DNA from: Nematostella vectensis
Taxonomy: Eukaryota; Cnidaria; Anthozoa; Actiniaria; Edwardsiidae
Assembly (NCBI RefSeq): GCF_932526225.1
Contig: NC_064036.1
Coordinates: 20,358,953 to 20,422,952 of the forward strand
Direction of reading: 5' to 3'
Length of the DNA: 64,000 nt
Shown here one piece after another: positions 11,979 through 24,169 of this stretch. Under the pieces are notes generated by a model that did not search any database, had not been told where the DNA came from, and saw nothing but the letters and a program-made list of their open reading frames with translations. A program made the position numbers and the translations under genes. Positions within the stretch are counted from its first letter, which is position 1, and each line of letters opens with the position of its first letter.

Positions 11979-12965
11979 AGGCCCGATTCATACGTCGCGT
12001 TCGAAGTCTGAATCAATGGGCACGGCAGAATTCATAGATCCGACGAGCGCACGAATAACCAATCAGAAAGCAGCAAATGTCCCACAAATTGTACAAAATG
12101 TCGGATGGGGTCTGTGAATCCTGCTTGGGTTTATCTAAAATATAGACGTTTATAGGGGTTTTCCTGCGACTTGGGAAATAAAAGACGGTCACCTAACATG
12201 ATAGAAATTGATTTGTTGTCCAAGTTTGGTGAAAAACTTGTAGAGAAGCATAGGGATAGATAACTACTAAGTTTCGTTGTTGAATGGAAACTACCCGAAT
12301 CCAGCTCGAAATACAAAACTTGGAAATGATAAAATAAAGCGGTGCTCTATTCGGTAGGTACTATGTGTTTATGTGCTTTCAAAGCTAATTTTGTCAACTT
12401 GCAGTGAATTAAGTGCGGGGAATAGTAGAAGAGAATGCCGAATTCGCTGTTTACGCCTGACTTTTAAGTAACTACAAGTTTTATCGCAAGATATCGTCAA
12501 GATTTACAGCAATAATACAAACGACAGTCTCATCATTCTTATATGTAATTGAAGTAACCTAGGATAATATCACACCAATCTTTTTGCCGTCGATTGCCGA
12601 CTTTTTGTGGGACATTTGTGGGACCACATGGCTGTTATTGCATCATCTCTTTCCTGATTGGCTATTCGTGCGCGCGTGATTGACATGTCGGATCTATGAA
12701 CTGAGTTGCGTTGGGCATGGAACTAAGCGGCTGCACCATTCGTGCTGCATGGCAAAAGCATGACACCGATTCAAACGTCGAGCCTCTGATGTGCAGAATC
12801 AAATACCAATTTGTTTTTCATTTAGTGCAACAGAAACTCCGCATCGAGTCAACTTTTACTACCTACAACCTATTGAGCGCGACTTATTCAGTGCGACGTC
12901 TGAATCAACGTTGAATGTATTTTGTGTCGATACAAATAGATTCGACACGGCAGGAGCGCGACCAA
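11979..12965. mobile_element. MITE-like element with long imperfect inverted repeats
   Basis: The left segment 11979-12110 and the right segment about 12595-12715 are related as imperfect inverted copies. They share GTGGGACATTT, CTGATTGG.TATTCGTGCGC and GTCGGATCTATGAA. Variants of GATTCAGACGTCGC occur at the left end, near 12770 and near 12890, suggesting a composite or rearranged element. There is no transposase ORF. The exact borders and target duplication could not be fixed by eye. Confidence 0.4.
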
Positions 12966-13740
12966 TGCGGACCTAAACGCATGTTTTTGTTACAGTTTTG
13001 ATTATTAAAAAAGCTCAATATAGAATCGCTTGCCCTTTCTAACCAAATATAGGTAACTTTGAACTCACTAGGCTGATAATTTACTGGCTTATTGGAATAA
13101 AGTGCAAACTGTCAGGCATTTAGTCAATTGAGGACCGATTTTCAAGCATATAGCCACTGCGTTAAAAGTTTGGAGCAATTTAGAATGTCGTCAATGTATA
13201 GTAAAAATAGCAGGGGCCCATTAATGGAGGCTATTGGGAATAAAGGAAAGGTTAGCAAGGAAATTTGTAATTATTTTTTCGGAGTCACACTAGAATACCG
13301 TAAATGAGTTTTTTTTTAGAAGAATTTTATGCTCAAAAAGCATCGATCTCCACAGGGGCTTCGGTCAAATTTTCTGTTTTTCGTTGCTATTAAGAGCGTG
13401 CGGCTCGTAAGTGTAGAAATCTTTCACTGACGCGGTATGTGGTATTTACTTAGTAATCCTTCGCTAACGTTGGTGGGTAGCCTGTGGTATGTCCTTAGAA
13501 ATCCCTCACTGGCGCGGTTGGGAAGCCTGTACTTGTGTACAGTTGTGAGAATCCATGACGTATTCGCAAAATCAAGGGTTGGAAATTATTAGCATTCTTA
13601 TTTATATTCCTTTAAACATTCCCATGGTCCTCAGAGGCTAGAATTCTGTCATTTACCCATGAATCACTGCGATACACGCCAATTGGATTTTCGAGTGCAA
13701 CGGTATTTGAAATTGGCATTTATCATTTATGCTAATGACT
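12966..13740. other. No gene seen
   Basis: AT-rich sequence without a supported ORF. Short imperfect repeats of TCACTGACGCGGT / TCACTGGCGCGGT / AGCCTGT lie near 13420-13530. It borders the 3' end of the Ly6-like gene on the right. Confidence 0.5.
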
Positions 13741-14067
13741 TTACTCACAAAGGTGCATCACCATTAAAACTGTAAATGAAATAAATATTTCAGTATTTCC
13801 TATGAAAAACATGACACTTTTAGATGTAGCTCGCTCTACTTGCTGTGTAACAGGCCAACTCGTCACAGGTTGCGTGATGCGTGACACATGCTTTGTGGAA
13901 CCGACGTTACACAGCGTTGTGTTACAGCATTCAAACGAGCATTCGGCGTCTTTCCACCTATTACTGTGGTTCATGCATGCTTCCAGGGTACACGAGGTGT
14001 GATGGAAGCACGATTTAGAGAGGACAGTAAAGCGCTCGTTGTTGGCGGCGAGCATGGTGCGTTGTAC
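13741..14067 (-). CDS. Ly6/uPAR (three-finger) domain protein, last exon
   Basis: The exon starts after a CTAAG acceptor at 14067 and runs 108 codons to TAA at 13741. It carries six spaced cysteines followed by CCNTTLCN, the hallmark closing motif of Ly6/uPAR three-finger domains. A Ser/Thr-rich stretch and a hydrophobic tail (MFFIGNTEIFISFTVLMVM) follow, as expected for GPI anchoring at the cell surface. The first three cysteines of the family pattern should be in an upstream exon, not convincingly found. A weak candidate lies around 14900-15000, minus strand. The signal-peptide exon at 15284-15236 is the probable 5' end of the same gene. Homology is judged from the cysteine pattern only. 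Confidence 0.62.
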   Translation of the reverse strand, partial: VQRTMLAANNERFTVLSKSCFHHTSCTLEACMNHSNRWKDAECSFECCNTTLCNVGSTKHVSRITQPVTSWPVTQQVERATSKSVMFFIGNTEIFISFTVLMVMHLCE

Positions 14068-14467
14068 CTTAGAATATAGAAACACTCTTGAGTCTTTCTT
14101 TCACGACGTTTTGTTAATACGTGTACCTTAGAATATTAAAATACTAATGCTTTATCACGCATGCGTTGTACCTTGATGCAGCGGTCCTGACGCGACCCGC
14201 ACGTCACAATGCTCATGCGTCGATGGCAGTCGTCCCACGAGTCAGATGAGTAACACGTAAAGCACTGCAGGCTCACAACTACAAAGATACGCGCTAATCA
14301 ACAGAAATAATGGCGATGAAGGGCTGACTCGCCCGTTCTTCATAGTTCTGAAATATACACAGTGAAACCTCCATATTCCGGATACCTTAGCTCTATATAA
14401 CGAACAAACCCACAATTTCGAATTCTTTTTTCAAGGTTTTTGAGCGGGGAGGGGGAGTTGGTTTACC

Positions 14468-15235
14468 TACATAGCCGACCAGTTTTTCTTAGGTAACTTA
14501 CTTGCCTTGGCTCGCGTATTCAACTTTTCTTTCTTAGAGCGGATCATCCAGTCGAGATCCTCCAGAACCCCCCCCCCCTCCCCCTCTGGATACGGGCCTT
14601 TGAGAGCGAAGAAATTTTCCATTTCATTTACAAAGGTGTAAGCGTGGTTTAAGAGTGTCAAGTGTAAGGTTCGTACGGCCACGACTGTTTTTCTATATTG
14701 GTTTTATAAATGAACAAATCTATAAAACATCTTGGATCAAAATATTCTCTCTATTTACTTACTTAGGTGCTTGACGTTTAAATGAAAGAAGTTTGCTCTA
14801 CATTATGCCTTTCCTTTCTTGTCGTTATTTCTCAAACACATCACAAATAATGTAGATTTATCTAATTTTTTCTGTAGGAAGAGAAAGTTGAGGCTCATAG
14901 TTGGTAACAAACACAATGGCGCATACTTCGTAATTTCTAAAAGGACTTCCGAAGTGCGACATGCGTGTACATTGCGATATAAAAGCTTTCGGATAATTAG
15001 TCGCTGATCTCCTCAAGACTCAGAAGACTTACACTTCTAATAACCACCAAAAAGACAAATCAGTTAATCGTTTATGAGTTTTTCACGACATTACTCCTTT
15101 ACGTTAGCAGTGTTGTATTATTACGATAAGGATCACCGCTCATAAACCACAGAGAAGTGACGAAAACAAGAAAGGTTAAGAATACATCCAAACCCGCGAT
15201 CGATTGCGATAACTCGTAAACAAGTACACACTTAC
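14468..15235. other. Intronic region of the Ly6-like gene, middle exon unresolved
   Basis: A poly-C run (about 14567-14580) and a minus-strand open segment at 14467-14682 of no recognisable family lie here. No LxCxxC start of a Ly6 domain was found in any minus-strand frame. The missing exon is therefore diverged, or the gene is broken. Confidence 0.4.
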
Positions 15236-15284
15236 CGGTACTGTAAAACCCAAAGAGACACACGAGACGCAACAGCTTGTTCAT
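15236..15284 (-). CDS. Signal-peptide exon, probable first exon of the Ly6/uPAR-like gene
   Basis: ATG at 15284-15282 opens MNKLLRLVCLFGFYST, a typical secretory signal, cut by a consensus GGTAAGTG donor (phase 1) at 15235. The short exon encoding only a signal peptide, on the same strand 1.2 kb upstream of the Ly6-type last exon, fits the usual three-exon layout of Ly6 genes. The link is inferred because the middle exon was not resolved. Confidence 0.55.
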
Positions 15285-15472
15285 CGTCAACTAAAGCGGC
15301 TCAAAGCGCTTTTGAAAACCGATTTAAAGTATTTATGTCGGAGAAGATGGTGTTTTTGTGCCAGCCATTAGGGAAAGGTTCGTGTCGTCACCACCGTGAA
15401 GCCGTGTGAGCAGTAACGCGATACTGGTCTAGCGGCATCGCAAGTGTATCCATTGCATGCACATCACGCACC

Positions 15473-15690
15473 TAAGGCTTGCTAATGTTTTTGATATCGC
15501 GATTAAGGACTCAAGTCAAGGGTCGTCGCCAAGTGTGTAACGCGATACTAAGGCTTGCTAATGTTTTTGATATCGCGATTAAGGACTCAAGTCAAGGGTC
15601 GTCGCCAAGTGTGTAACGCGATACTAAGGCTTGCTAATGTTTTTGATAGCGATTAAGGACTCAAGTCAAGGGTCGTCGCCAAGTGTGTAA
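15473..15690. repeat. 76-bp tandem repeat, about three copies
   Basis: The unit begins AAGGCTTGCTAATGTTTTTG and ends GTGTGTAACGCGATACT. Copies start near 15473, 15549 and 15625. The third has a 4-bp loss (GATATCGCGATT becomes GATAGCGATT). It lies 190 bp upstream of the Ly6-like signal exon. Confidence 0.9.
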
Positions 15691-17090
15691 TCACGCGATG
15701 GTAACATGGCTGCACAGTAGTCCAGATTTTAGTGTGCTGATGGCACAGGTAGCCCAGGCTCACGGCGAGTGTAGGTTCATTACAGAGTTTGTATGAGCGT
15801 ACAGAGTTTGTATGAGCGAACAAATCTCGTTGAAATAAATATACTGATTTGGAAATAAAACAGTAGCTTGACGTTGCTGCTACTCAAACCCGCCATTATT
15901 TGCCATTTTGCTGTTTTAGCCGCTGCGAATTTTTCCCGTCGCCTTCAGCATATAAAATTCCAAATTCCAAAGTGCTCAACAAATCCACCGATCCTTTTAA
16001 AATCCAGACTCGCACGGAAAATAAACCTCGCAGAATCATAGCACACATATTTATCTTTCCAGCCATACCTTTTAATCGTCTATTCATCCCCATTTTGCCG
16101 TTTGAGCGGCGAGAATCTTTCTTTTGAATTTGAAAATATTCGTCATAGCGACGCTCGATGGGCCGTTCGTGGAGAAAAAGACAATACACGCCATGCCAAA
16201 TTTTACCAGCCGGGGTAGGGTGCTTAGCATCAGTTTGACCTTGCCTTGTATCTCTGAGTCTTTACCGACGTCCCTCCAAACCTAATTACCACCCAACTTA
16301 TAGAAAATGTCGAAATAAAATCTGTCTATCTATCATTAATCTATTTATGTATTTGTTTGTTTATATTTCTTTCCTTGTTTGCAATCAATTCTATCTATAA
16401 GCGCAACGGACATCCTCGGTATCGTATATCTTATAATAAGTATTTTTTTTCATCTCATTTTTTGGGCAATTGGAATGATTTTTTTTTTAGCAAATCCCTA
16501 ACGGCTTTTTCGTCAATGTCTAAAACAGGTATCCGCTTCAAGCCGAGTTTTGATGCATTTATATTGTGACATGTTTCATCTAATCTAGGAGTTACACGAG
16601 TGCAAAGTAACAATTTTGCACACTTTATTGAGACCCGTGATCAGCTCAAACAATAGATATCTATTTTTATTTTGTTTTGCACTTTCCGTTTCTTGTTTAT
16701 TCCCTAAAGGAGACAATATTTTATTTGCCTTTTTCGCAAAAATTGTATAATACGTACTTTCTATAACAACCTAATAACGGCATGAAATGATTGAAAAAAT
16801 GAAGAACATTATTCCCTTGGATATGCCAACTTTAGTAGGTAACTTGTTTACTAAATAAGGTAATGAAAAACAGGCGCGTACACAGGGGGTGCACAGGCTG
16901 AGCGCGCACCTTCCCTCGCGGCCGAAAAGTGGGTCATTTCTTATTAAGGAATCTTCAACTACTATATACCTATATGATACCTATGACTACGCACCCCCCC
17001 CCCCTCGCCAATCCTGGGAACGCGTCTGAAAAGCATCATGACATTGCTTTTACGTATCATTTCATGAGAGCACTCATCTTCCCCTTTTTT
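15691..17090. other. No gene seen
   Basis: AT-rich sequence with short spurious ORFs, including a 97-codon minus-strand frame at 15896-16189 with no recognisable motif. A GC-richer block at 16870-17030 with a poly-C run resembles a decayed short interspersed element. Confidence 0.45.
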
Positions 17091-17591
17091 ATTATTCGGC
17101 GACATGTTATCCAGCTGCTCATTTGCACCATTTTGCGAAAACAGTTGCGGAACGTCGTCAAGATATCGCAATAGGCGAGAGTTTTTCACGCTAGTGTCAT
17201 GCAAGTCGGATATCAAGCCACATTTGAGAAAGGTCAAAGTCACGCAAACTCCAGAGATGGATCTTTTGCTCTCTCGGGTCGGAATATTCGACCGCAGCAA
17301 ATCCAGTATCTTTACTATTTGTCCCAAGCATCGCGGTGAACTTGGAACATTTTGGCAACCTTAGGGCTAGACAAAATGTAAACATCCATTGCACAGTAAA
17401 GGTAGCAAACGAAAACCTGACAGAGGAGTGAGCCTGAAAATGAACAAGGAGATCATGACGAAGTGGAATGTCCTGGTTCCAGTTGGTGAAGGTCTTGTCA
17501 AATATTCTAGAGAAATGTTTTCGCTTCACTATTTTGGTTTTTCAGAAGTGGGGAAATAATTTGAAGTCTATACTCGCATGAGTGAAAACAA

Positions 17592-17870
17592 GTGCTATTC
17601 AAATGCAAATTAGCTAAGCAAAAACACGAAACATATCAGATTTTAGATTTATAGATTATATATATTTTTTCTATTAGATTTTGTTTTCTTTTTTAGTCCT
17701 GATGCGTTCTGAAATGCAGAATCAAATTGTGCTATTCAAATGCAAATTAGCTAAGCAAAAACACGAAACATATCAGATTTTAGATTTATAGATTATATAT
17801 ATTTTTTCTATTAGATTTTGTTTTCTTTTTTAGTCCTGATGCGTTCTGAAATTCAGAATCAAATTGTGCT
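17592..17870. repeat. 137-bp tandem duplication
   Basis: Two nearly identical copies start at GTGCTATTCAAATGCAAATT (17592 and 17729). They lie in a likely intron of the decayed gene at 17.1-21.7 kb. One visible difference is GAAATGCAGAATC versus GAAATTCAGAATC. Confidence 0.93.
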
Positions 17871-20087
17871 CATAGTAGCAACCTTATTATTGCTATTGCT
17901 TATTAGTATTATTCTCTTCCTAATAATTCATTGGGTGGTATTATATACCACACCAAAATATTAAGAACATCGTTAAGAACATATCAAGAATATATTTTGT
18001 CCCAAAAATAAGAACGGTACTATTAAGTACTATTATAAAAAAACAAGCACAAAAAACCCTCGAGACCCCCTTCTAGTAATACTTGTGTTGGTGTGACACA
18101 AAGATAACCATGAACTATTGTTTTTTGGAGGGGGAGGAGGGGGGTTGAGTGCTGGGCCATTCTCCTCCATTTATTAAATAATAAATAATTCGTCTTAGGG
18201 GTTTGTAAAGTGTGTAGAAGCGACCATGCCGTTTCCATAAAGGCTATAGCACCGGAGGAGTGCCTGAAGGACCAAAGTGAGGACGCACTGTTGCAACATG
18301 CCGGACCTTCAGATGAGAGGGCTCTTCTAGAGTCAGGCGTATCACCGGTAATTTCGAGAAGGCCGTGGATTGTATTAGCGGTCAGACTATTTCCTTGCAG
18401 AGGACAGGTGTTTTATTCTGGGCGATGTTGTGCGCTCACGCAAGTTTCTGCTATAGCTGTTTTCTTCAGACCATGCGCTTCTGCTTTATCAAAGCTATTA
18501 TTTCATTTTTTGTTTTGTTAGGAATATCATTTACCCCCAACCCATCCTAAAGTTGTGCAGTTCGCAGATGACATAGCTAGTGAATCAAGCTCATCATCAG
18601 TCGCTCTCGACTAAAGCAGTTGTATAGACATACCTGAGGCAGAAACCTCTCATGAATTCTGGTCACCTACCCCTCAACGCAACCGTGCACTGGAGTCGCT
18701 GAATAACATCCTATGAACCGCTGGTGGGCGCATACGTCCTGTGACCTCGCAGCTAGGCAGCGACACTCAAGACATTCCAACACGAACAAAGCAGCACTAC
18801 ACCCGAAAAGCTGTCCAAGTTGTAAAGACAGTGCTGGTAACTATGGCAGCTGGAAATTCAGATTGGTTGTTTCACTGTGTAAGGGATAACTACAGTAAAG
18901 AAGATCAAAAAGGGCCAGGCAGCTCACTGGTAACCACGCTTATTAGGCTATACAAAGAATCAACATCCCCACATACGAGACGGCAGATACTTTCTATCTT
19001 TGTTCAGGATTTCACGAAAGCTGAACTGCTCTCGCTTATCCCCGGGCTGACAAAGTGAAGGATAGACGATGCGAGTCAACATGCCTTTGTAGCTTATCCC
19101 GTAAAAGCAATTGAGCCTACGCCTTTGCGAAGAGCCCGGATGGATCCCGCCAAGGTCGAACATTTCCTCGATTTTTTATCGAGTCCTGCGTTTCTTCAAG
19201 ATGTTGCATTTGGTACAAAGAGGATAAAACTAACAACCGGAGACACTTTAAAGATACCTAACGTTGTCCGCACTGTCATATCCTCAAGACTGGTCCATAG
19301 CTGTACCAGGCATTTTGCAAAGAACTAGAATTCACACCATTAGGCAAGTAAACCCTATTTAACATTCTAAAGGTAAAGTAAATTCATAATGGTGAAGATG
19401 ATGATGATGACGTATTACTTTCACATTTGCGTTAGGTGTGTGCAGCGTCTCAGAAGAAGTCTTTGGCTGGCACACGCAGACAGATGGTGTCTTAGCTTTT
19501 GCGGCACTGCAAAATGCGACAGAACAGCTTTGTAAAATTGGTAAGGATAAAAGGGTCAGAACTTTACGTCAAAACAAACATAATAACCGATAAAATATAC
19601 GTTATGATTTCACAGGGCTCAGCAAACAAAACGCTACTGAGATGATGAGTCGTCTCAAAAGTGCCAAGCAGCAGTTCAAGACTGACTTCAAGATGCACAT
19701 CAGCACAAGTGATCCATGTGTGGACCACTGCAGTGTGTATGCCCTTAGCTCTTCGGATGCAGAGTTTCAGGTTCTCTGTAATCATCGACATAAACTCCTG
19801 TGCGATAGATGCGAGGAGGCCAGAAACGCCATCTTCGATGTCCAACTAGCCTTAGACTCCGAACAAGTCAGATATAGGTAAGCGTAAATGAATTAGAACA
19901 AAAGATAAATGTGTGCATCAAAGTATAACATGGTTATATTAAAGCAAACATGATGTGGATGATTTTTATTTTAGCTGTTCAGATGAGCGCGAAGAGATGA
20001 AGTGAAGCAACATGAAGTTGATAGCGCGGTCTCTAACGTCGATAGCTGAACAGCACACATTCTCCGAACTGCACATCGAGATGCTTG

Positions 20088-20409
20088 AAAGAGTAGAATA
20101 CTTCAATGCCTGGCCCCTCATCAAGTAATGATGATAATAGACTGGGCGATGAAAGAGCAGAATACTTCAATGCCTGGCCCCTCATCAAGTAATGATGATA
20201 ATAGACTGGGCGATGAAAGAGTAGAATACTTCAATGCCTGGCCCCTCATCAAGTAATGATGATAATAGACTGGGCGATGAAAGAGCAGAATACTTCAATG
20301 CCTGGCCCCTCATCAAGTAATGATGATAATAGACTGGGCGATGAAAGAGTAGAATACTTCAATGCCTGGCCCCTCATCAAGTAATGATGATAATAGACTG
20401 GGCGATGAA
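20088..20409. repeat. 64-bp tandem repeat, about five copies, inside an exon of the decayed gene
   Basis: The unit starts CGATGAAAGAG and ends ATAATAGACTGGG. GAGCAG and GAGTAG versions alternate from copy to copy, so the array probably grew by doubling a two-unit block. The unit includes codons of the family motif IIDWAM. Because 64 is not a multiple of three, the four extra copies shift the reading frame. Confidence 0.95.
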
Positions 20410-21739
20410 TTTTTTTCACGTCAGCTTCAGGTAAACACAGCGTGACTGTTTCGGAAAGAAGGGCAAGCCATGGCATGTCGGTAGCCATCACAAGAAATGC
20501 TTTGGGAGAATATGAGGTAAAAACACAAACGACTCAATTTGCTTTCTCCTCATTCTCTGGGCGCATAACGCGTGTGCCTAAGGTAGCGGGAAGAAGGTGC
20601 GGGCTCGTTTATAAAGGACCTGGTAAAAAGACTACTCGCGATCCGCAACCATTAGGATCTCGTGCGGGCTGCTGCATAGCCATTTTGTTTGCAACAAGAG
20701 GGGCTGGGATGATGGATGGGGTAAAAAGCTTTGACTTTTATACGCGTGGTCGGAATAAGGATAAAGCGGTATGACTTCAGTGATCCTTGAGCAGGCAAAA
20801 ATGTCTGCGACAGGCGTATCACGGCGATTAAGAGCTATATGCGTCGTTATGTAAATGAGGGAAATAACATCAGAGACGCGGAAGACTCTTATGGTGACGT
20901 TAACGGGTGTTTTTCCGCAGTTGTTCAGATCCAGCCAACGCATCAGACGATGAGCAAGCACACCCTGAGTGGCATACAATCGATCAACAATTTCAGCTTT
21001 GGGCCCGATGGTTCGATAAGGGTATGGAAAGCTTGCAACGTCGGTCCTGGAAAGCTATACACTGCAGAGCAACTTAAGCGATTTGCGTCTCCACAAGGGC
21101 CGACAGAGATGCGTACTGTTCTGGCCTTCAGTACTCCCACTGTGAGGACTGGTGTCTTGGTGAGTTCTAGATCTGGTGGTGCAACGTCTACTGATGAAAC
21201 TGTACCAGCTACCATGGTCTACCCTGATTCCAATAAACAAGACACCACCATCGCAGATTACGACAAACCCCCTGACATTTGTAGTCCCGAAAATGGCTGC
21301 ATCAAGGTTTATCAGTCTTTTAAAGCTCTGGAGCGCCATCTTGATGTCGGCAAAAACCTCATCGAGCCGAGCGTGAATATCAATATGACCAGATCCGCCG
21401 TCAGTTGGCAGATACATGTAGAAATATCTCTGGGACCTACCAATCGTCCACGAGCGAATTCTCAGCAAAACATGGTAGTAAAACCACTGACGAAACAAGT
21501 ATGGAGCAAGGATGGGCTACCAAGAAATCAAAACGGAATACCCGTTTCTCAGAGAAAGTCAGAAATCATCTGAAGGAGCTCTTCTTACATGGCGAGGAGA
21601 CTGAGATGAAGACAAGTGCTACTGATGTCGCCATGAAGATGAAAACGGCACGAGGCGAAGACGGCAAAAAGTTATTTAGTAAGACAGAGTGGCTCCGTGA
21701 TGTAGAGATATAAAGATATAAAGAATAACCGTTGCCAAG

Positions 21740-22950
21740 TTCAGGGACAACTCAAGCAGGCCTTTGACCGATGTCTTTCATGCGAATCTTCGAGTAGCGG
21801 CCGCCACATTCTTTTGTATTGGTCGCGCGAGATCGGGGAGAAAAAAAGTCCAGTTTTTGCACGGCCAGAATTTTCTTACGAGCCTCTTTTTCTTACGAAA
21901 AAGCCTGTTTAAACCACGGTTTAAAATTGATTGATAGTAAGATACCTAAAATGGCTAAAAATAAATAAAAATTTTCACCATATGACTTCACTTTTAAAGA
22001 ATCAGCTTGTTCACAGTGAATGAATGATTTTTTTTATTATTATGTAATTCTATTGCTATTTCTAAGGGCGGGAGCCCTGTGGTGACCGCCGCCCGAAAAA
22101 TGGTCCTTTTTTTTCGTAAAGCAAATAAGTGATAGAGTTAAGTATAGTGTTAAAGAAGATATCTTTAGTAAGAGTCTTGAAGAAACAGACCCAATGGTGG
22201 TAAATACTCAAACGCACATTGGTGGTACCCTAAAATTCGCAAATTTTGGTCAGGCAACAAGTACAATTGACATTTAGCATTTCATTTCTTAATAAGAATT
22301 AGAAATTCGATCGATTTTCATCTCACTTTTTCCGTCATTTTCAACTGAGCTTATACGTGGGAGTGGTCACGAACACGTGCAAGCAAGGCCCGGAAATGTT
22401 TTTTGCATATTTTGATAGAATGATAAACGGGCTTTCAGACGATAGCTTTTATTCCGTAAACAAAAGTTGCACATCGGAGATATGTGCAAATGAAAATCGT
22501 ATATTTGACCCTAACCGAAAATCACGCCATACAGATACTAATTACCTAATGTTTGCAGCAACGTGATTTTATCAGAAAGTTAGAAAACTCAGGAAGTACA
22601 TTAACAATGTGACAAATATCGCTCGCATACAATATGAAGAAGATTGGTAAAAGGCCACGAGCAGGAAGGCAGTCAATGTTTCACCCAGTTTTTGCAAGGT
22701 TTAGAGGCATATACTCGCCAAAATAAGGGGTGTGGTCTAACACCCCCCGGATTTAGTTTGAAAGCGAGTCACTTTGGCTTTTGGAATAACTTATTTCCAT
22801 ACAGTCGACAAAACTTCTTGTGACCGTTCAAGGTCACCCCAGGTGGTGTACTGTATTTTGGGGAACAAGGGGAATGTGTGGCCCCTGAACCCTGTCCGTT
22901 CGCCCATAGAGAATTTCTTCTGCTGGAAAATTTATACCCTTGGTAAGTAG
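21740..22950. other. No gene seen
   Basis: No supported coding sequence. Short open frames (such as 22357-22566) have no family motif. The composition is AT-rich with an isolated GC block near 22065-22100. Confidence 0.45.
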
Positions 22951-22954
22951 CTTT

Positions 22955-23666
22955 CCCCCTCTCATTAACACATAATCTAAACATCCCAACTCAAAATATC
23001 CCAGGTACCTTGGAAAAGTTAAAATCTTCAGGATAAAAAAATAATAAACATAGGCTGAGCAAATACTCCAGTCCAAATCCAGTGAAAAAAAAAACAGGAG
23101 GAGAACGAATGATAACAACAGTAACATCCTACCAAGCAGTTAAGGCAGAGCAATTCACCATTCCCAGTTTTTTTTTTACATGTTCTCTCAATCGTTTGAT
23201 TGCTTTGTTCAGGGCATAAACAGACGACACATAATTTACAAAGGATCACCCATTTATTGTCTCTGATCTGATTCACAAGACACGAGAAGATGAGATGAAG
23301 AAATGATTTTTATCATTATAACTTAAAAGAGAATTACTTTAGGAAGAAATAATAGCTCAGCAAGTATAAGTCTTGTACAAATAGGGAACGCTTTTAAGGC
23401 CAATTTACAGGCTTGGAATCTTCAAGCGCGATGCCACAAATATAATTGAGTTCACTAAGATAAAAGTAATATTTTGCTCTTGTGTAATTATCGATTTTCA
23501 GATGACTATTGGTTCCAGCAAAACGCAACACGAAAATACAGGGCCGCCTAACAATTAAACACCCCAAAGATAATGAGATAAACAACTAGCAGATATCAAT
23601 CTACAAAAAAAATACTGTGAAATGTGCTGAGAAACCATCTGCGATGCTAGTTGAAAATGAAGGATA
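22955..23666. repeat. Direct duplication of a noncoding block, copy 1
   Basis: About 0.7 kb starting at CCCCCTCTCATTAACACATA is repeated in the same orientation at 24451-25232 with many substitutions and small indels. Both copies share GAACGAATGATAACAACAGT, AAGGATCACCCATT and GAGAAACCATCTGCGATG. Translations are not conserved between copies, so it is unlikely to be coding. It may be an unclassified transposon. Confidence 0.8.
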
Positions 23667-23778
23667 GGGACGGAAACGAACTTAAAACATCAAAATATTT
23701 AAAAATCTTTTTGAATTTCATTTAGACATATTTAGAGAAGAGTCTGACAGCGCTCGCTAAGGATCGAGTCCCACCCCC

Positions 23779-24160
23779 TTAGACTAATTTCTCGACTCTC
23801 ACTTGCCTCTTCGTGGCGTGTGCTACATTATAGCAAACAGAGAAGTCCAAAGTATTTGAGACTGATTTCTCGTCTCTCACTTGCCTCTTCGTGGCGTGTG
23901 CTACATTATAGCAAACAGAAAAGTCCAAAGTATTTGAGACTGATTTCTCGTCTCTCACTTGCCTCTTCGGGGCGTGTGCTACATTATAGCAAACAGAGAA
24001 GTCCAAAGTATTTGAGACTGATTTCTCGACTCTCACTTGCCTCTTCGTGGCGTGTGTTACATTATAGCAAACAGAGAAGTCCAAAGTATTTGAGACTGAT
24101 TTCTCGTCTCTCACTTGCCTCTTCGTAGCGTGTCCTACTTTATAGCAAACAGAGAAGTCC
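23779..24160. repeat. 78-bp tandem array, about five copies, open on both strands
   Basis: The unit is about 78 bp (ACTGATTTCTCGTCTCTCAC ... AGCAAACAGAGAAGTCCAAA). As 78 is 26 codons, the minus strand reads a 26-residue repeat (..DFSVCYNVAHATKRQVR..) within a 180-codon frame, and the plus strand is open for 102 codons. Substitutions occur at all codon positions, which argues against selection for a protein. It sits between the two copies of the 0.7-kb duplication. Confidence 0.92.
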
Positions 24161-24169
24161 AAAATATCA

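Larger units (their letters stand above)
17104..21713 (+). pseudogene. Decayed multi-exon copy of a cnidarian multicopy gene with a C-terminal C2H2-like finger
   Basis: Collinear segments on the plus strand resemble a large uncharacterised protein family that I know from cnidarian genomes. They are: 17210-17364 (TICPKHRGELGTFW); 18190-18360 (GVCKVCR); 18741-19058 with 19125-19328 (FLSSPAFLQDVAFGTKRIKL, IPNVVRTVISSR); an exon bounded by CAG/GTAAGC at 19617-19878 (two Cys/His-rich motifs, DHCSVYALS and HRHKLLCDRCE); 19977-20530 (DWAMN, FGKKGKPWH); and 20839-21573 (NNFSFGPDGSIRVWKA, then CSPENGCIKVYQSFKALERH). It ends near 21713 with a basic FSEKVRNHLKELF tail segment. In-frame TGA codons, frameshifts and the 64-bp expansion at 20088-20409 show that it is broken. 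The final finger lacks its last His/Cys. Function is unknown; a transposon origin is possible. Introns exclude a processed copy. Confidence 0.6.

Noticed and set aside
16962-17529. Two minus-strand ORFs over 110 codons
   Set aside because: Antisense shadows of the decayed plus-strand gene's CPKHRG exon; no family motif.
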